NCBI RefSeq assembly: GCF_004358345.1
Contig: NZ_CP037952.1
Span: 1,550,001-1,614,000, forward strand
Length of the DNA: 64,000 bases
From: Parashewanella spongiae
GTDB lineage: Bacteria > Pseudomonadota > Gammaproteobacteria > Enterobacterales > Shewanellaceae
Direction: 5' to 3'
The notes beneath the pieces are model-generated. The model saw nothing but the letters and a program-made list of their open reading frames with translations, made no database searches and was not told the DNA's origin. The position numbers and the translations under genes are program-made. This document shows, one piece after another, positions 45,860 through 55,700 of the stretch (position 1 is the stretch's first letter; each line of letters begins with the position of its first letter).

Positions 45860-46363
45860 TACCAATTACAGTAATTAATCTCTCACTCAGCATGAGCTAA
45901 GGAAAGTTACGGAAGAAAGTATACCGATGAGTTCTCGTCAGTCCAGTGTAGACTGGAAACGAAGTAACGACAGTTTTGTATGTCGGTAGTCGAGTGCCTT
46001 TGCTTTTTTCTATAAAAGTCACTGGATACCAGCCTTCGCTAGTATGACAAAGATTGGTACTTTCTAAATCGCTCGATCCTTAAAGGGTTTCAGTGCAAGG
46101 CACAAGCTCGAAGTACTATATTCCCTACGGCCGCCATACAAAGCTGGCGTTCAACGCACTTCGTGCTTTTGTCGGGACAATTCAAGAACGTGCAACGCAG
46201 TAATGGAAATCTTTAGCCTTGCCCTTCGGGAGCTTGTATGCGCACACTTTGGTTTATAAAGAATACTTCACAAAATTATCTCAACGTAGATAACTATGTT
46301 TTCACCAATTTCGATTGCACGTTGAGCACATACATAGCTCTGAGTTAAGCAGTAATTGGTATA
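45860..46363 (+). repeat. Family C element copy 3, carrying a nested family A element
   Basis: The family C ends (TACCAATTACAGTAATTAA at the left; a shortened right end GTAATTGGTA) are flanked by TAA at 45857-45859 and 46364-46366. Inside, family A copy 5 occupies 45901-46080 between TAA copies at 45898-45900 and 46081-46083. Copy 2 of family C shows the uninterrupted site GAGCTAAAAGG, which confirms the insertion point. Together they account for most of the 711-base gap 45752-46462; no gene is seen there. Confidence 0.9.
45901..46080 (+). repeat. Miniature element family A, copy 5 (nested)
   Basis: 180 bases from GGAAAGTTACGG to GATCCT, TAA duplication on both sides, core at about 45956-45988. 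Inserted in the family C element described at 45860-46363. Confidence 0.88.
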
Positions 46364-46462
46364 AACACAAATCATGGTGTTTATGAAGATTATTTAACGG
46401 GAATTATTCGCACCATTTGTATACAGTACAGTATGTTTTTAATAACTGTTTGTAGTGTTTAA

Positions 46463-49400
46463 ATGCTTCCGAGTTCAGCGACGAAACCATCAATAGACAT
46501 TGAAATGCAACCAATGGCGCAATGCAATGTTGGAAGAATTGAAGATGAAAATGTTGTTAAGTTAAGCCGATATTTTCAAGCTGAAAAATTAGTTGATATT
46601 GAACATGAAATATCATCACTCTCATTAATAAAAAACGTCTCAGATCTTGAACAGTGGCTCAATCAATTACCATCAATTGAAGGAGTAAGCTTTCAAGTAA
46701 TACATGAGGGATACTACAGCGTACAAAAACCTAATCCACTTTCTTGCTTTAAAGTTTATTTATTAATTAATGATGAAAAAAAACCTTGGTTAATTAAAAG
46801 CTTAAATATACATGCTGATTGTGAATTGAATGTAGTGACCAAAGACTCTACCAAAAATGGAAAAATTTATTCAATACAAGAAATTACTAGTGATGGTAAA
46901 GAGTACATAGAAATCAGTTCAGATATAGTTAGACCAGCTTCCTCTGGCATTGTCGCAAAACCACAATCCGTAGCGCGTTCGAGAGTAAATACTGAGTCAC
47001 AACTAATACTGAATGGATCATTTTTTGAAGAATGCCAAATTCTCATGCGTCGGTTTCTATATCAACCTGTTTCTGGGCAAAACCTATCAGTTGGAGAAAT
47101 AGCTAGACCAATTCATGGCGCAGTTCATGGAGCTAGAGCGGCAATGTGGATCCCTATATTGATTGCTTTAAGGGCTGAGTTTGGCGAACAACAAGCCATT
47201 AATTACCCGAGAGAAAATATTCCATTATTAATGAAAGCGGCATTGTTACATGACTCTGGGCGTAAAGGGGAAGGTAAAGACACCCCTGTATGGGAGAAAA
47301 AAAGTGGCGAAAACTGTGAAGATCATTTACTTGCTATTGGCTGCAGTGCTGAGCTAAGTGCTAATTATAAAAACGCTATTATTGGTAAAGATGATGAATA
47401 TAAAGTAAATAAAAACTTCGACGCCCAATTAGTGCACGATGCAGACTGTTTGGAAATTATGCGATGTAGCAAAAAGTTCTATTTTAACCAACTGAATACA
47501 GTAAAAAAATACAGCTCAGATAAAAATAAACTTAAAGAAATATTTAAAATTCTTGATTGTATACAATGCTTTATTCAAGCTCAAGAAGGGAAGCAAGGTT
47601 GTGATATTGATACATCTGGACTCAAGTTTCATCATCTTAAAAGCTGTCTTAATCCGTTAACATCCCCCCCTAAACAAGAACTGGAATTCGCTGATAACGT
47701 TTTGCACTTTCAACTAAAATTGTTAAGAGAAACAATGCCAACTTTATTTGGTTTATTGGTTCAAAGTACCGGAGGTTTTTCTGAGGATATTTCAAAAACA
47801 GTTGTCACATGTAAGCCACTGTCGAGTCAACATGATGTCAGTGAAGTTATCAATATAGAATCGGCAAAAAACACCTTACTAATGGGCAAACTTGCCAATG
47901 TCATGGGGATTTTAGTTCCTGATATGCGACTGTATCAGGACAACGGTCGCTATTATTTAGCGGGAGAAAAGGTTGATGAAAGCAATTTTCGAAAAAAGCA
48001 GTTTAATGAGATAACAAAACCAGAACTGGCAAAAATATATTTGGTTGCGTCGGTGCTTGGAAATCCTACGGCTTTTATTGATAAAACAGACCAGTGCTGG
48101 GTATCAAAGACTGGACAAGTATTGTTGCCTGATTGGGAGGCAAGTGGAGAATACGGTTTTCCCTCAAAAATGGAGAGAAAAGTAGGGTGCTTTGGATCAA
48201 CTGTTTTCGAACTTAATGGACTGTTAAATCCAAATTCGTTGAGCGCTGAAAAGCTTGGTGTTGCGATACCTCCGGAATTTTTGCATAAAACGGCTGAATT
48301 ACTAAAGACCATTCCTGAAAAGGAAATTTGTAAAGCAGCGGCTCAATTGCTCAACTTGCCAATTGATGAGTTATTACTACTTATTGAACGATTTGGGCCT
48401 GATAAACCTTACGATTTAATGCGCCTAAAACGGGTTGTGATGGAAAGAATCGCTTATTTAGGACGAGTATTCCCTTCAGCTTGCAAGTTACCGTTAACCC
48501 CTGCCGAATATGGTGCAATAAAAGCAAGTGGCGTTCGAGGATATTCTATTCCTCTTGATTCTGATGAAATCAAAAATCATCAAGCAAAATTTTATCAATA
48601 TTACGATGCTCAACTCCAGCCTAAAACGGCGTGTTGGCTAAGGCTCACACCAGAGGCCACACACCAACTTGCCGAACGCTTAGGCTTGCCGATTGAACTG
48701 CAACATCCATTAAACAAAATAAATAATACCGTCGAATGGTTGCAAGACTCCCCGGAAATGACAAATCAAATCCGATGCAGCATTTTAGATACATTAGAGC
48801 AAATTGCATGGTTAAAAAGTGAATGTCAAAGATTGTTTAAAAGCTCGCGGCTACCAGAAGTGCAAGAAATAAGCATTTTTCTTCGACAATTTGAAGAAAT
48901 TGAAACGATTTTAAACGACTTTTTAACTTGTAAAAATGGTGATGTATTACAGATAAAACCTCATATAAATATAATTAAAGTGTTGCCAAGAATATTCCCT
49001 TCTAGGGTACTAACTGCAGAATTTGATCCCAAAACTCAATTTAAATCAAGAGACTTTCGTTATTACAGGGCGTGGGAAAACGAAACAAAAATTGCGGTAG
49101 AGCATGATAAGTTTCTCAGTGTTAATTTGGAACTCCCAATTAATGGGGAGCAAAGTAAATCGCTGGCAATACAGTTTTTTGGAGATACAGCTGCAAATTC
49201 GCAAGCTTTACATGGAGTCGTTAAGTTAACCGTAAATGGGGAAAAATATGAAGATGTAGCCTCTTTGTTTAAAGGATTAGAATTGATCGGTGTATCGGAT
49301 GCGCGTCAGACTAAATTGTCTATCCAAAACCAATACTTAGATTCAATAGCGCAATGTTATGGGGTTGAATTAGAAGAAAAGTTTGAACATCATGAAAATA

Positions 49401-51364
49401 TTAATCGTGAGTGTTGGCTGCAAAGGCGTACGGGCTTAACTCGTGAGCTAAATTGGCAAGAGAATCATGCTGTAATGAATGGGGAGTGGGTCTTTTATCG
49501 ACCAGAAACTGATTCAGTAAAAAAAGCTGAGGGTGATAGTTGTATGATTCTTCATAACTATAAATTATATAGGAATTTCCCACAGCAAACGATATTGAAT
49601 ATTTTCCATTCAGGAGAGAACCTGTTGTCTCGAATTGAAAGGTTAAGGATCGGACAGCTAAAATTTGTCAGTTCAACATTTCCCAAGTCCAGCTCTGAAG
49701 GAGCAAACTTTGTTTTTATGAAGTTATGCCCACACGATGAAAGCACAAAGGGGATGTGTTGTTTTAAAATTAAACCCTCAACTTTACTCAGAACAGACAT
49801 CATTGTTTTCCATTATACCGCAACCCAATGTGGTGTGCTTAATCGGCACAAAGAAAGTTATAAGCCAAGCGCTGTAACGTTCAAAGGTATGACAAAATTT
49901 GAACATAATGAAACCATTTTACCATTTATCAATTTTGAAGAAGTCCAAGCACTATCTGAATCGTCGATGATAGATGTAAATAATCACGTACTAAGGGATA
50001 GAGAACAAGGGCATAATACCTTACCTGATCAATTGGTTAATTGGTCTGATGGAAGGCCTTTGGCAAGTTTTTTTGAGCAACTTAATTTCACTGGAATCAA
50101 AACTCTTGAATTAAAAGAGCTTGATTTAACTCAAAAAGTGCTAGGAAATAAATTATTACAAGCTGAATTATATAAATGTAAATTGACAACAGCCCAATTT
50201 GCGGCAACCTTGTTCGTGCAGTGCAGCCTTATTAAATGTATTTTTATTGATAGTGAGTTAAATAAAAGTGTAATTACAGTCCGTAACCTAAAATTTGAAC
50301 AGTGTAATTTTAGAGGTACTGACTTAAGAAATTTAGAGTTTGATAATTGTACATTTGTAGACTGTGATTTTTATGAAACTAAAATGGATATTAGGACAAT
50401 TCAGCAGTCATTTTTTACTTTCGACAAAATCGATTTTTGCTCAAGTGATGATGAAAGATCCATACATAGTGTGAGGTTACTGCAACACACCATCTTACTT
50501 GGTGAATCTCCAGACTTTAGGGAGTACGCCAAAGCGCCTAAAGTTAATTTATTTACTCGGTTGACTAGAGCCCTAGGTGTTAAGTCGCAGTTCAGTTCTT
50601 TGCGACAATATCGATATCTTAAATTTGTGGAAGCAGATTATTCAGTTGAAAAGATTGAGATGATGGAACGTATAGGCTTGTTTACTGACCATGAAGCATG
50701 GAATTCAGTAGTCCAAAGAAGAGTCCTTAACGAGATTAAAACTAATCCCTCTTATTATCCAAGTAAAATAATTGAAAAAAGATTAGCATATTCTTTTAAG
50801 ATAAAATTTAATTTGGCACCGAACACTACGGAATGTAGGGCTGCAAAAGTTATATTGACTAATTTTAAAGATTTTGAGCTCATAAAGTTACTGCGACAAG
50901 TAGATAGTGAGAAGATAGAGCTACATCATTTAAAACACATGAAATTATTTCCTCAAGGATTTCTGGATTTATGCGCTCTAGACATATTGAGTAAAAAGGA
51001 GAAGTTTGAGTACATAATGGATTACCTTTGCATTTATATGGAAGACAAAGAAAGGAGTCTTCAGGATTTTAATGAAAGAATAGATATGTTTTTTAAAGTC
51101 ATTTACGCCCCTCAACTTTCAGTAAAAATAGCGGCTCGACTTGAAACGTTACATTTTGATAGTCAGTTAATATACACTTTCATATTTAATGTTATGCGAG
51201 ATGAACAAAGTGAAAGGCTTGTAGGGGGAGATAATAGATATAAACTTATTGCAATGAATTATCGTGAAACCCAAAAAGCAAAAGGAGAAAGATATAAACA
51301 CTTAGATACACAATTTTTAGATTTATGCTGGGAAAAATACAAATCAAATTTAAAGCATAGTTAA
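46463..51364 (+). CDS. Giant orphan protein with SidE-like phosphodiesterase motifs, effector-like
   Basis: 1633 residues, no signal peptide; the N-terminus is Ser/Thr/Pro-rich (MLPSSATKPSIDIEMQPM). Residues about 205-400 carry an HD-type phosphodiesterase arrangement: HGAVH at 218-222, HDSGR at 263-267 and HDADCLEIMR at 325-334. This layout resembles the PDE domain of the Legionella SidE/Dup enzymes that make or remove phosphoribosyl-ubiquitin. Residues about 466-570 (LANVMGILVPDMRLYQDNG ... VLLPDWEASGEYGFP) vaguely recall a kinase-like fold. Residues about 1044-1128 (LLSRIERLRIGQL, SSEGANFVFMKL, LLRTDIIVFHY) recall an ADP-ribosyltransferase-like module; this is a weak impression. Residues about 1205-1308 are pentapeptide-like repeats (FEQCNFRGTDLRNLEFDNC). 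The ATG has no clear ribosome binding site. Host-targeted effector is the leading hypothesis. Confidence 0.75.
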   Translation: MLPSSATKPSIDIEMQPMAQCNVGRIEDENVVKLSRYFQAEKLVDIEHEISSLSLIKNVSDLEQWLNQLPSIEGVSFQVIHEGYYSVQKPNPLSCFKVYLLINDEKKPWLIKSLNIHADCELNVVTKDSTKNGKIYSIQEITSDGKEYIEISSDIVRPASSGIVAKPQSVARSRVNTESQLILNGSFFEECQILMRRFLYQPVSGQNLSVGEIARPIHGAVHGARAAMWIPILIALRAEFGEQQAINYPRENIPLLMKAALLHDSGRKGEGKDTPVWEKKSGENCEDHLLAIGCSAELSANYKNAIIGKDDEYKVNKNFDAQLVHDADCLEIMRCSKKFYFNQLNTVKKYSSDKNKLKEIFKILDCIQCFIQAQEGKQGCDIDTSGLKFHHLKSCLNPLTSPPKQELEFADNVLHFQLKLLRETMPTLFGLLVQSTGGFSEDISKTVVTCKPLSSQHDVSEVINIESAKNTLLMGKLANVMGILVPDMRLYQDNGRYYLAGEKVDESNFRKKQFNEITKPELAKIYLVASVLGNPTAFIDKTDQCWVSKTGQVLLPDWEASGEYGFPSKMERKVGCFGSTVFELNGLLNPNSLSAEKLGVAIPPEFLHKTAELLKTIPEKEICKAAAQLLNLPIDELLLLIERFGPDKPYDLMRLKRVVMERIAYLGRVFPSACKLPLTPAEYGAIKASGVRGYSIPLDSDEIKNHQAKFYQYYDAQLQPKTACWLRLTPEATHQLAERLGLPIELQHPLNKINNTVEWLQDSPEMTNQIRCSILDTLEQIAWLKSECQRLFKSSRLPEVQEISIFLRQFEEIETILNDFLTCKNGDVLQIKPHINIIKVLPRIFPSRVLTAEFDPKTQFKSRDFRYYRAWENETKIAVEHDKFLSVNLELPINGEQSKSLAIQFFGDTAANSQALHGVVKLTVNGEKYEDVASLFKGLELIGVSDARQTKLSIQNQYLDSIAQCYGVELEEKFEHHENINRECWLQRRTGLTRELNWQENHAVMNGEWVFYRPETDSVKKAEGDSCMILHNYKLYRNFPQQTILNIFHSGENLLSRIERLRIGQLKFVSSTFPKSSSEGANFVFMKLCPHDESTKGMCCFKIKPSTLLRTDIIVFHYTATQCGVLNRHKESYKPSAVTFKGMTKFEHNETILPFINFEEVQALSESSMIDVNNHVLRDREQGHNTLPDQLVNWSDGRPLASFFEQLNFTGIKTLELKELDLTQKVLGNKLLQAELYKCKLTTAQFAATLFVQCSLIKCIFIDSELNKSVITVRNLKFEQCNFRGTDLRNLEFDNCTFVDCDFYETKMDIRTIQQSFFTFDKIDFCSSDDERSIHSVRLLQHTILLGESPDFREYAKAPKVNLFTRLTRALGVKSQFSSLRQYRYLKFVEADYSVEKIEMMERIGLFTDHEAWNSVVQRRVLNEIKTNPSYYPSKIIEKRLAYSFKIKFNLAPNTTECRAAKVILTNFKDFELIKLLRQVDSEKIELHHLKHMKLFPQGFLDLCALDILSKKEKFEYIMDYLCIYMEDKERSLQDFNERIDMFFKVIYAPQLSVKIAARLETLHFDSQLIYTFIFNVMRDEQSERLVGGDNRYKLIAMNYRETQKAKGERYKHLDTQFLDLCWEKYKSNLKHS

Positions 51365-51412
51365 TTGGTACGAATGGTATAAAATGTGTGTTTTGTCACC
51401 CTCAGGGATTAA

Positions 51413-53767
51413 ATGAAAGTTCTCAAAGGCTTGATATTAACAAGAAGGTGTTTAACTCAGGGCTCACATAGTTTGCTTGAATATTATATTCTAACAAATG
51501 ATGGGGCGGTTAGAGTCGTTGTTGATAACAAATGTTGGATGTGCTTTTGTCTAACCAGTGACTCTAGTAAGCTCAAAAATATATCCAAAAACCTTATTCA
51601 CCAAATAAAACCCCTTCAATTAACTAATTTTGAAAAACAACCTGTTTCAGTTTTATATTTTTTTAATCGTCAAAGTTTTAAAACAATGCAGAGGCTTGCA
51701 TTAGATCTTTCTATTCCATTATACGAAGCAGATATAAAGCCTGAGAATAGGTTTTTAATAGAAAGGTTTGTTCATTTTGATGCTGAATTTTTAGGCGATT
51801 TCTCTCAAAAAAGCGACGATGGCTCGAAAAGTTTTATAGCAACTAAAGCAAGAAAAGCCTCCACCATCAATTTAAAACCTAAATGCATATCTTTAGATTT
51901 TGAGTGTAGCCCGTTTAATGAAATTTACTCAGTAGGGCTTTATGCTGACGGCTATCGAAAAGTCATAATGGTTGGTGAATCTGAGAATAACAGTCCAGAT
52001 TACGTATTTTGGGTGGCTGACGAACAAGCATTGATATTTGCGCTTATTGAATGGTTTAAAAATTACGATCCCGACGTCATTATTGGTTGGGCTGTTGTGG
52101 TGTTTGATCTTGCATTATTGTCTAAACGGGCTGAGTTTCATCATATTCCATTAACACTTGGAAGAAATCAGCAATTACTGAGCTGGAAGGTTGATGGGAA
52201 ATATCGTCCTGAAACGCTATCACTGCCAGGAAGGGTTGTGCTTGATGGTATCGATTGGTTAAAAGCCGCTTTTTATTCTTTCGAAAGTTTTTCTCTTGAA
52301 AATGTTTCACGTGAGTTATTGGACGAAGGTAAAGCCATTGACAACGTAAAAGGGCGTGGCACTAAAATTAATGAAATGTTTGAAAATGATAAATTATCTT
52401 TAGCGCATTACAATATTACCGATTGTCGATTAGTTTGGGATATTTTTGAAAAAACTAAACTGTTGGACTTTGCTATTGCTCGATCTCGGTTAACAGGACT
52501 AGAGTTCGGTCGTGTAGGAGCTTCGATTGCTGCCTTCAATAACTTATATTTACCACATTTACATCGACATGGTTATGTCGCACCAGGATCACCAGCAAGT
52601 AATGGGTTAGAAAGTCCGGGTGGATACGTTATGGATTCGGTGCCCGGTTTATATAAAAATGTGATACTTCTGGACTTTAAGAGCCTTTACCCATCAATTA
52701 TTCGAACTTTTTTGATTGATCCCAAGGGGTTGATTGAAGGTTTATTAACCGTAGATGATCAAAAGAGTGTCGATGGATTCCTTGGCGCTCGATTTGCTCG
52801 TGAAAACCCTATACTCCCCTCATTAATTGCTGAATTAACATCAAAAAGGGAGCTAGCAAAAAAATCTGGCGATGCACCTTTATCTCAAGCCATTAAAATT
52901 ATAATGAATTCACTTTACGGTGTACTTGGCTCAACAGGCTGTGTATTCCATGATGCAAAATTAGCAAGTTCAATCACCATGCGTGGCCATCAAATCATGA
53001 AACAAACACAAAAATGGATTGAAAATGAAGGCTGCCAAGTTATCTATGGTGATACAGATTCAACCTTTATATGGATAGGTGATTCAATCAATGAAAATGA
53101 AGCCAAACAAAAAGGACATGATTTGGTGAGCATAATCAATCGGAACTGGAATCAAGAATTAAAAAAAACCTATAACTTAGAGTGTTTTTTAGAGCTTGAG
53201 TTCGAAAGACTTTATGAACAATTCTTCATGCCGACATTAAGAGGGTCTGAGTTAGGCAGTAAAAAGCGGTATGTAGGCACTTTTCGCAATGAGCAGCAGC
53301 AAATAGAATTGATCTTTAAAGGGATGGAAAATGTACGTAATGATTGGAGCAAACTTGCTAAGCGTGTGCAATTTGAACTTTATACACGACTATTTGAAGG
53401 ACGTCCTTTAAGTGAGTTTTTAAGTGAGCAAATATCTCTATTAAGAATGGGGAAGCTTGATTATGAGTTGTTGTTTTCAAAGAAGTTATCTCGTGATTTA
53501 GACAAATACTCAGCAAAGGCATCACCTCATGTAAAAGTGGCGCAATCGTTATTAACAGAGACAGGTGATGAGGCTTATCGTAAACGAGGTACAAGGATTG
53601 ATTACTTAATCACAGTACTTGGCCCCCAAGCGTTACAATTAAAAACTGCCGAGATCGATTACCAATATTACGTAGATAAGCAACTAAAGCCAATCGCAGA
53701 ACCTGTTTTTGCAGCTGCGGGAGAATCATTGACAAATGTACTATCCAACCAATTGAATTTGTTATAA
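51413..53767 (+). CDS. polB: DNA polymerase II (family B)
   Basis: 784 residues, an accessory family B polymerase with proofreading, usually induced by damage. The exonuclease has LDFEC (D and E metal ligands, near 162-164) and YNITDCRLVWDI. Polymerase motifs are DFKSLYPSIIRTF (A), KIIMNSLYGVLGS (B) and YGDTDSTF (C), with D547 and D549 in C, the same numbering as E. coli. One deviation: the exonuclease II block reads GWAVVVFDL, where E. coli has GWNVVQFDL, so a usually invariant Asn is Ala (A227); the aspartate is kept. AGGGA precedes the ATG at normal spacing. It is 48 bases after the giant orphan gene, which may be coincidence. Confidence 0.94.
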   Translation: MKVLKGLILTRRCLTQGSHSLLEYYILTNDGAVRVVVDNKCWMCFCLTSDSSKLKNISKNLIHQIKPLQLTNFEKQPVSVLYFFNRQSFKTMQRLALDLSIPLYEADIKPENRFLIERFVHFDAEFLGDFSQKSDDGSKSFIATKARKASTINLKPKCISLDFECSPFNEIYSVGLYADGYRKVIMVGESENNSPDYVFWVADEQALIFALIEWFKNYDPDVIIGWAVVVFDLALLSKRAEFHHIPLTLGRNQQLLSWKVDGKYRPETLSLPGRVVLDGIDWLKAAFYSFESFSLENVSRELLDEGKAIDNVKGRGTKINEMFENDKLSLAHYNITDCRLVWDIFEKTKLLDFAIARSRLTGLEFGRVGASIAAFNNLYLPHLHRHGYVAPGSPASNGLESPGGYVMDSVPGLYKNVILLDFKSLYPSIIRTFLIDPKGLIEGLLTVDDQKSVDGFLGARFARENPILPSLIAELTSKRELAKKSGDAPLSQAIKIIMNSLYGVLGSTGCVFHDAKLASSITMRGHQIMKQTQKWIENEGCQVIYGDTDSTFIWIGDSINENEAKQKGHDLVSIINRNWNQELKKTYNLECFLELEFERLYEQFFMPTLRGSELGSKKRYVGTFRNEQQQIELIFKGMENVRNDWSKLAKRVQFELYTRLFEGRPLSEFLSEQISLLRMGKLDYELLFSKKLSRDLDKYSAKASPHVKVAQSLLTETGDEAYRKRGTRIDYLITVLGPQALQLKTAEIDYQYYVDKQLKPIAEPVFAAAGESLTNVLSNQLNLL

Positions 53768-53921
53768 TCATAGTGAAAATATGAACAATGTTTAATTACA
53801 TAAGTTGGGAGTAAATCTATAGTTTTGATATAAGAATGGCATCTCTATGAATTAAGTATAAACATCGGACGTTTTACTGAGCTTCATTAATTAGTCAAAA
53901 CGTCAGAGGATTTACTTACTT

Positions 53922-55127
53922 ATGAAAGTATCGATCTTAGCTACAACTCTTGCGACAATTTTAGTTGCTCCTTCTATTTCTGCAATGCCAATTTATTCTG
54001 ATCATATTAACTCTGTAACGGGTTATGGTGCCTTAGGGGTATCTGTGATTAACACGAATGATCAAACTGAGCTCGTAAATGGTGGTAGCAGTGTAGGGTT
54101 AAACTTTAGCCATAAACTTGAATCAGGTTGGGATGTAATAGGGCAGTTTGAGTGGGGCGTAAACCCTGTAGGTGAAAGTAAGATAGTTTTTAACAGTGAC
54201 AGTTTAGTTGAACAACTAGACGGTGACTTTTTTTATAATCGCATAGGCTATGTAGGCTTCAAGCATGATAAGTACGGTACTGTTACTTTTGGTAAACAGT
54301 GGGGAGCTTGGTTCGATGTCGTAAAAGATACAGATTATGGCGCTGTTTGGGATGGGAACGCGGCTGGCGTGAATACCTTCTTATCAGATGGTGGCATAAA
54401 TGGTGTAGGGCGCAGCGAACAGACTATCCAATATAGGAATGTTTACGACAATTTAAGTATTGCACTACAAATGCAGATAAAAAAAGATAGTTTTGATATT
54501 AATGAAAACAACGGGAATAGTCCGTTTCCACAAATGGGAACACGAAACCAACAAAAAATAGTAATCGATAATGACGGCCGCATGAGCGAAGTGGAATATG
54601 GTAATACTTATGGAGTAAGTATGCGTTACATCATTAACCCCGACTTTACTATTACTGCGGGATACAATCGTGGTGAGTTTGATGTGAACCATGTTAATGG
54701 TGGCCAAACTTCAGAAATTGACGATATTTATGGTGCAGGAATAGTTTACGGCAAATGGAAACATGTTGGTTTATACGCTGCAGCAAACTATAGCCAAAGT
54801 CATTATCATGATACCGATAACATAGGTAGAATCTTACCAGAAAGCGAAGGCGTTGAAGCTGTCGTGTCCTATTTATTTAAAAACGATATAAGAGCTTATG
54901 TGCAGTATGATGTATTAAATGCTGGTACTGAATACCAGAAAGCTTATTCAGGAGATAATTTCCTACGAGAAAACGTCATAGCAAGTTTACAGTTTCAGTG
55001 GGACCCACAAACCTTAATTTATCTCGAAGAACGATTTGATTTCAGTGATTTCAACGGTGCACACAAATCTGCAATGGAGCCATATGATGATGGTGGAATT
55101 GCAGTAGGTTTGAAATATAAATTTTAA
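53922..55127 (+). CDS. Outer-membrane porin (gammaproteobacterial general type)
   Basis: 401 residues with signal peptide MKVSILATTLATILVAPSISA. The mature protein is a 16-strand-like barrel with the pattern TGYGALGVSV near the start, GTVTFGKQWGAWFDVV (strand near the constriction loop) and a C-terminal GGIAVGLKYKF ending with Phe, the outer-membrane assembly signal. Such porins let small hydrophilic solutes through. AGAGGA lies upstream of the ATG with slightly long spacing. A strong terminator follows at 55221-55250. No regulatory site was identified in the 154 bases upstream. Confidence 0.87.
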   Translation: MKVSILATTLATILVAPSISAMPIYSDHINSVTGYGALGVSVINTNDQTELVNGGSSVGLNFSHKLESGWDVIGQFEWGVNPVGESKIVFNSDSLVEQLDGDFFYNRIGYVGFKHDKYGTVTFGKQWGAWFDVVKDTDYGAVWDGNAAGVNTFLSDGGINGVGRSEQTIQYRNVYDNLSIALQMQIKKDSFDINENNGNSPFPQMGTRNQQKIVIDNDGRMSEVEYGNTYGVSMRYIINPDFTITAGYNRGEFDVNHVNGGQTSEIDDIYGAGIVYGKWKHVGLYAAANYSQSHYHDTDNIGRILPESEGVEAVVSYLFKNDIRAYVQYDVLNAGTEYQKAYSGDNFLRENVIASLQFQWDPQTLIYLEERFDFSDFNGAHKSAMEPYDDGGIAVGLKYKF

Positions 55128-55136
55128 TCTCAGTAG

Positions 55137-55220
55137 GGTAAATTCCTTGCCGCTTGCGGCGGACTAACGTCTTTATCTAACTAATTGATACCTCGCCCCT
55201 TGGGGCGGGGTGATTCATTA
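55137..55220. repeat. Repeat family E, copy 2 (GC-rich palindromic unit)
   Basis: Two GC-rich hairpin units (TTGCCGCTTGCGGCGG and CTCGCCCCTTGGGGCGGGG) that also occur around the decayed family A copy near 38951-39174. They lie after the porin stop. Confidence 0.5.
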
Positions 55221-55250
55221 AAAGATAGCAGTCTGTTTGCTATCTTTTTT
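55221..55250 (+). terminator. Terminator after the porin gene
   Basis: AAAGATAGCA / TGCTATCTTT, a perfect 10-base stem with a 7-base loop, followed by a T run. The remaining 450 bases to the receptor gene are AT-rich and hold its promoter region; no gene or known operator is seen. Confidence 0.88.
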
Positions 55251-55700
55251 CATTTTGTCCGAAACAAGCTATAGAACAAATGTTACTCATTTGTAAATAA
55301 TTCTGTGAATTAGTTATCAATACACTCGTACATACCGATAAAATTAGTTAAACCTCTCTATATTTTTTCCACGCTTCCTTTTTAAAATAACAACAACTAA
55401 TTACCGCTCAAATAATAAACGAAAAAAATCAATATTATCTAACTCATTGTTTTTTTAATGGTTAATATATATTTTAGATTAATTAATCTACATATGGCAT
55501 TTAAAAGTAAAAACACTGTTTATATTATTTACAAAAAGTTCAATAAATTTGTCATAAATGTTGATTAAATGTTTCCAATGTGATTTTATTGCGTCAGTAA
55601 TTTTTCAAAGTGATAACCTTACTTTGCTAAAAATCAAAAACTATCCGTCAGTATTTAGAACGGTAGATTATAAGAAGTGTTATACCCAGGGAGATAGAGA

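Noticed and set aside
7510-46080. Dispersed repeats resembling a CRISPR array
   Set aside because: The copies are 165-350 bases long, far apart, in both orientations and flanked by target duplications. There are no regular spacers.
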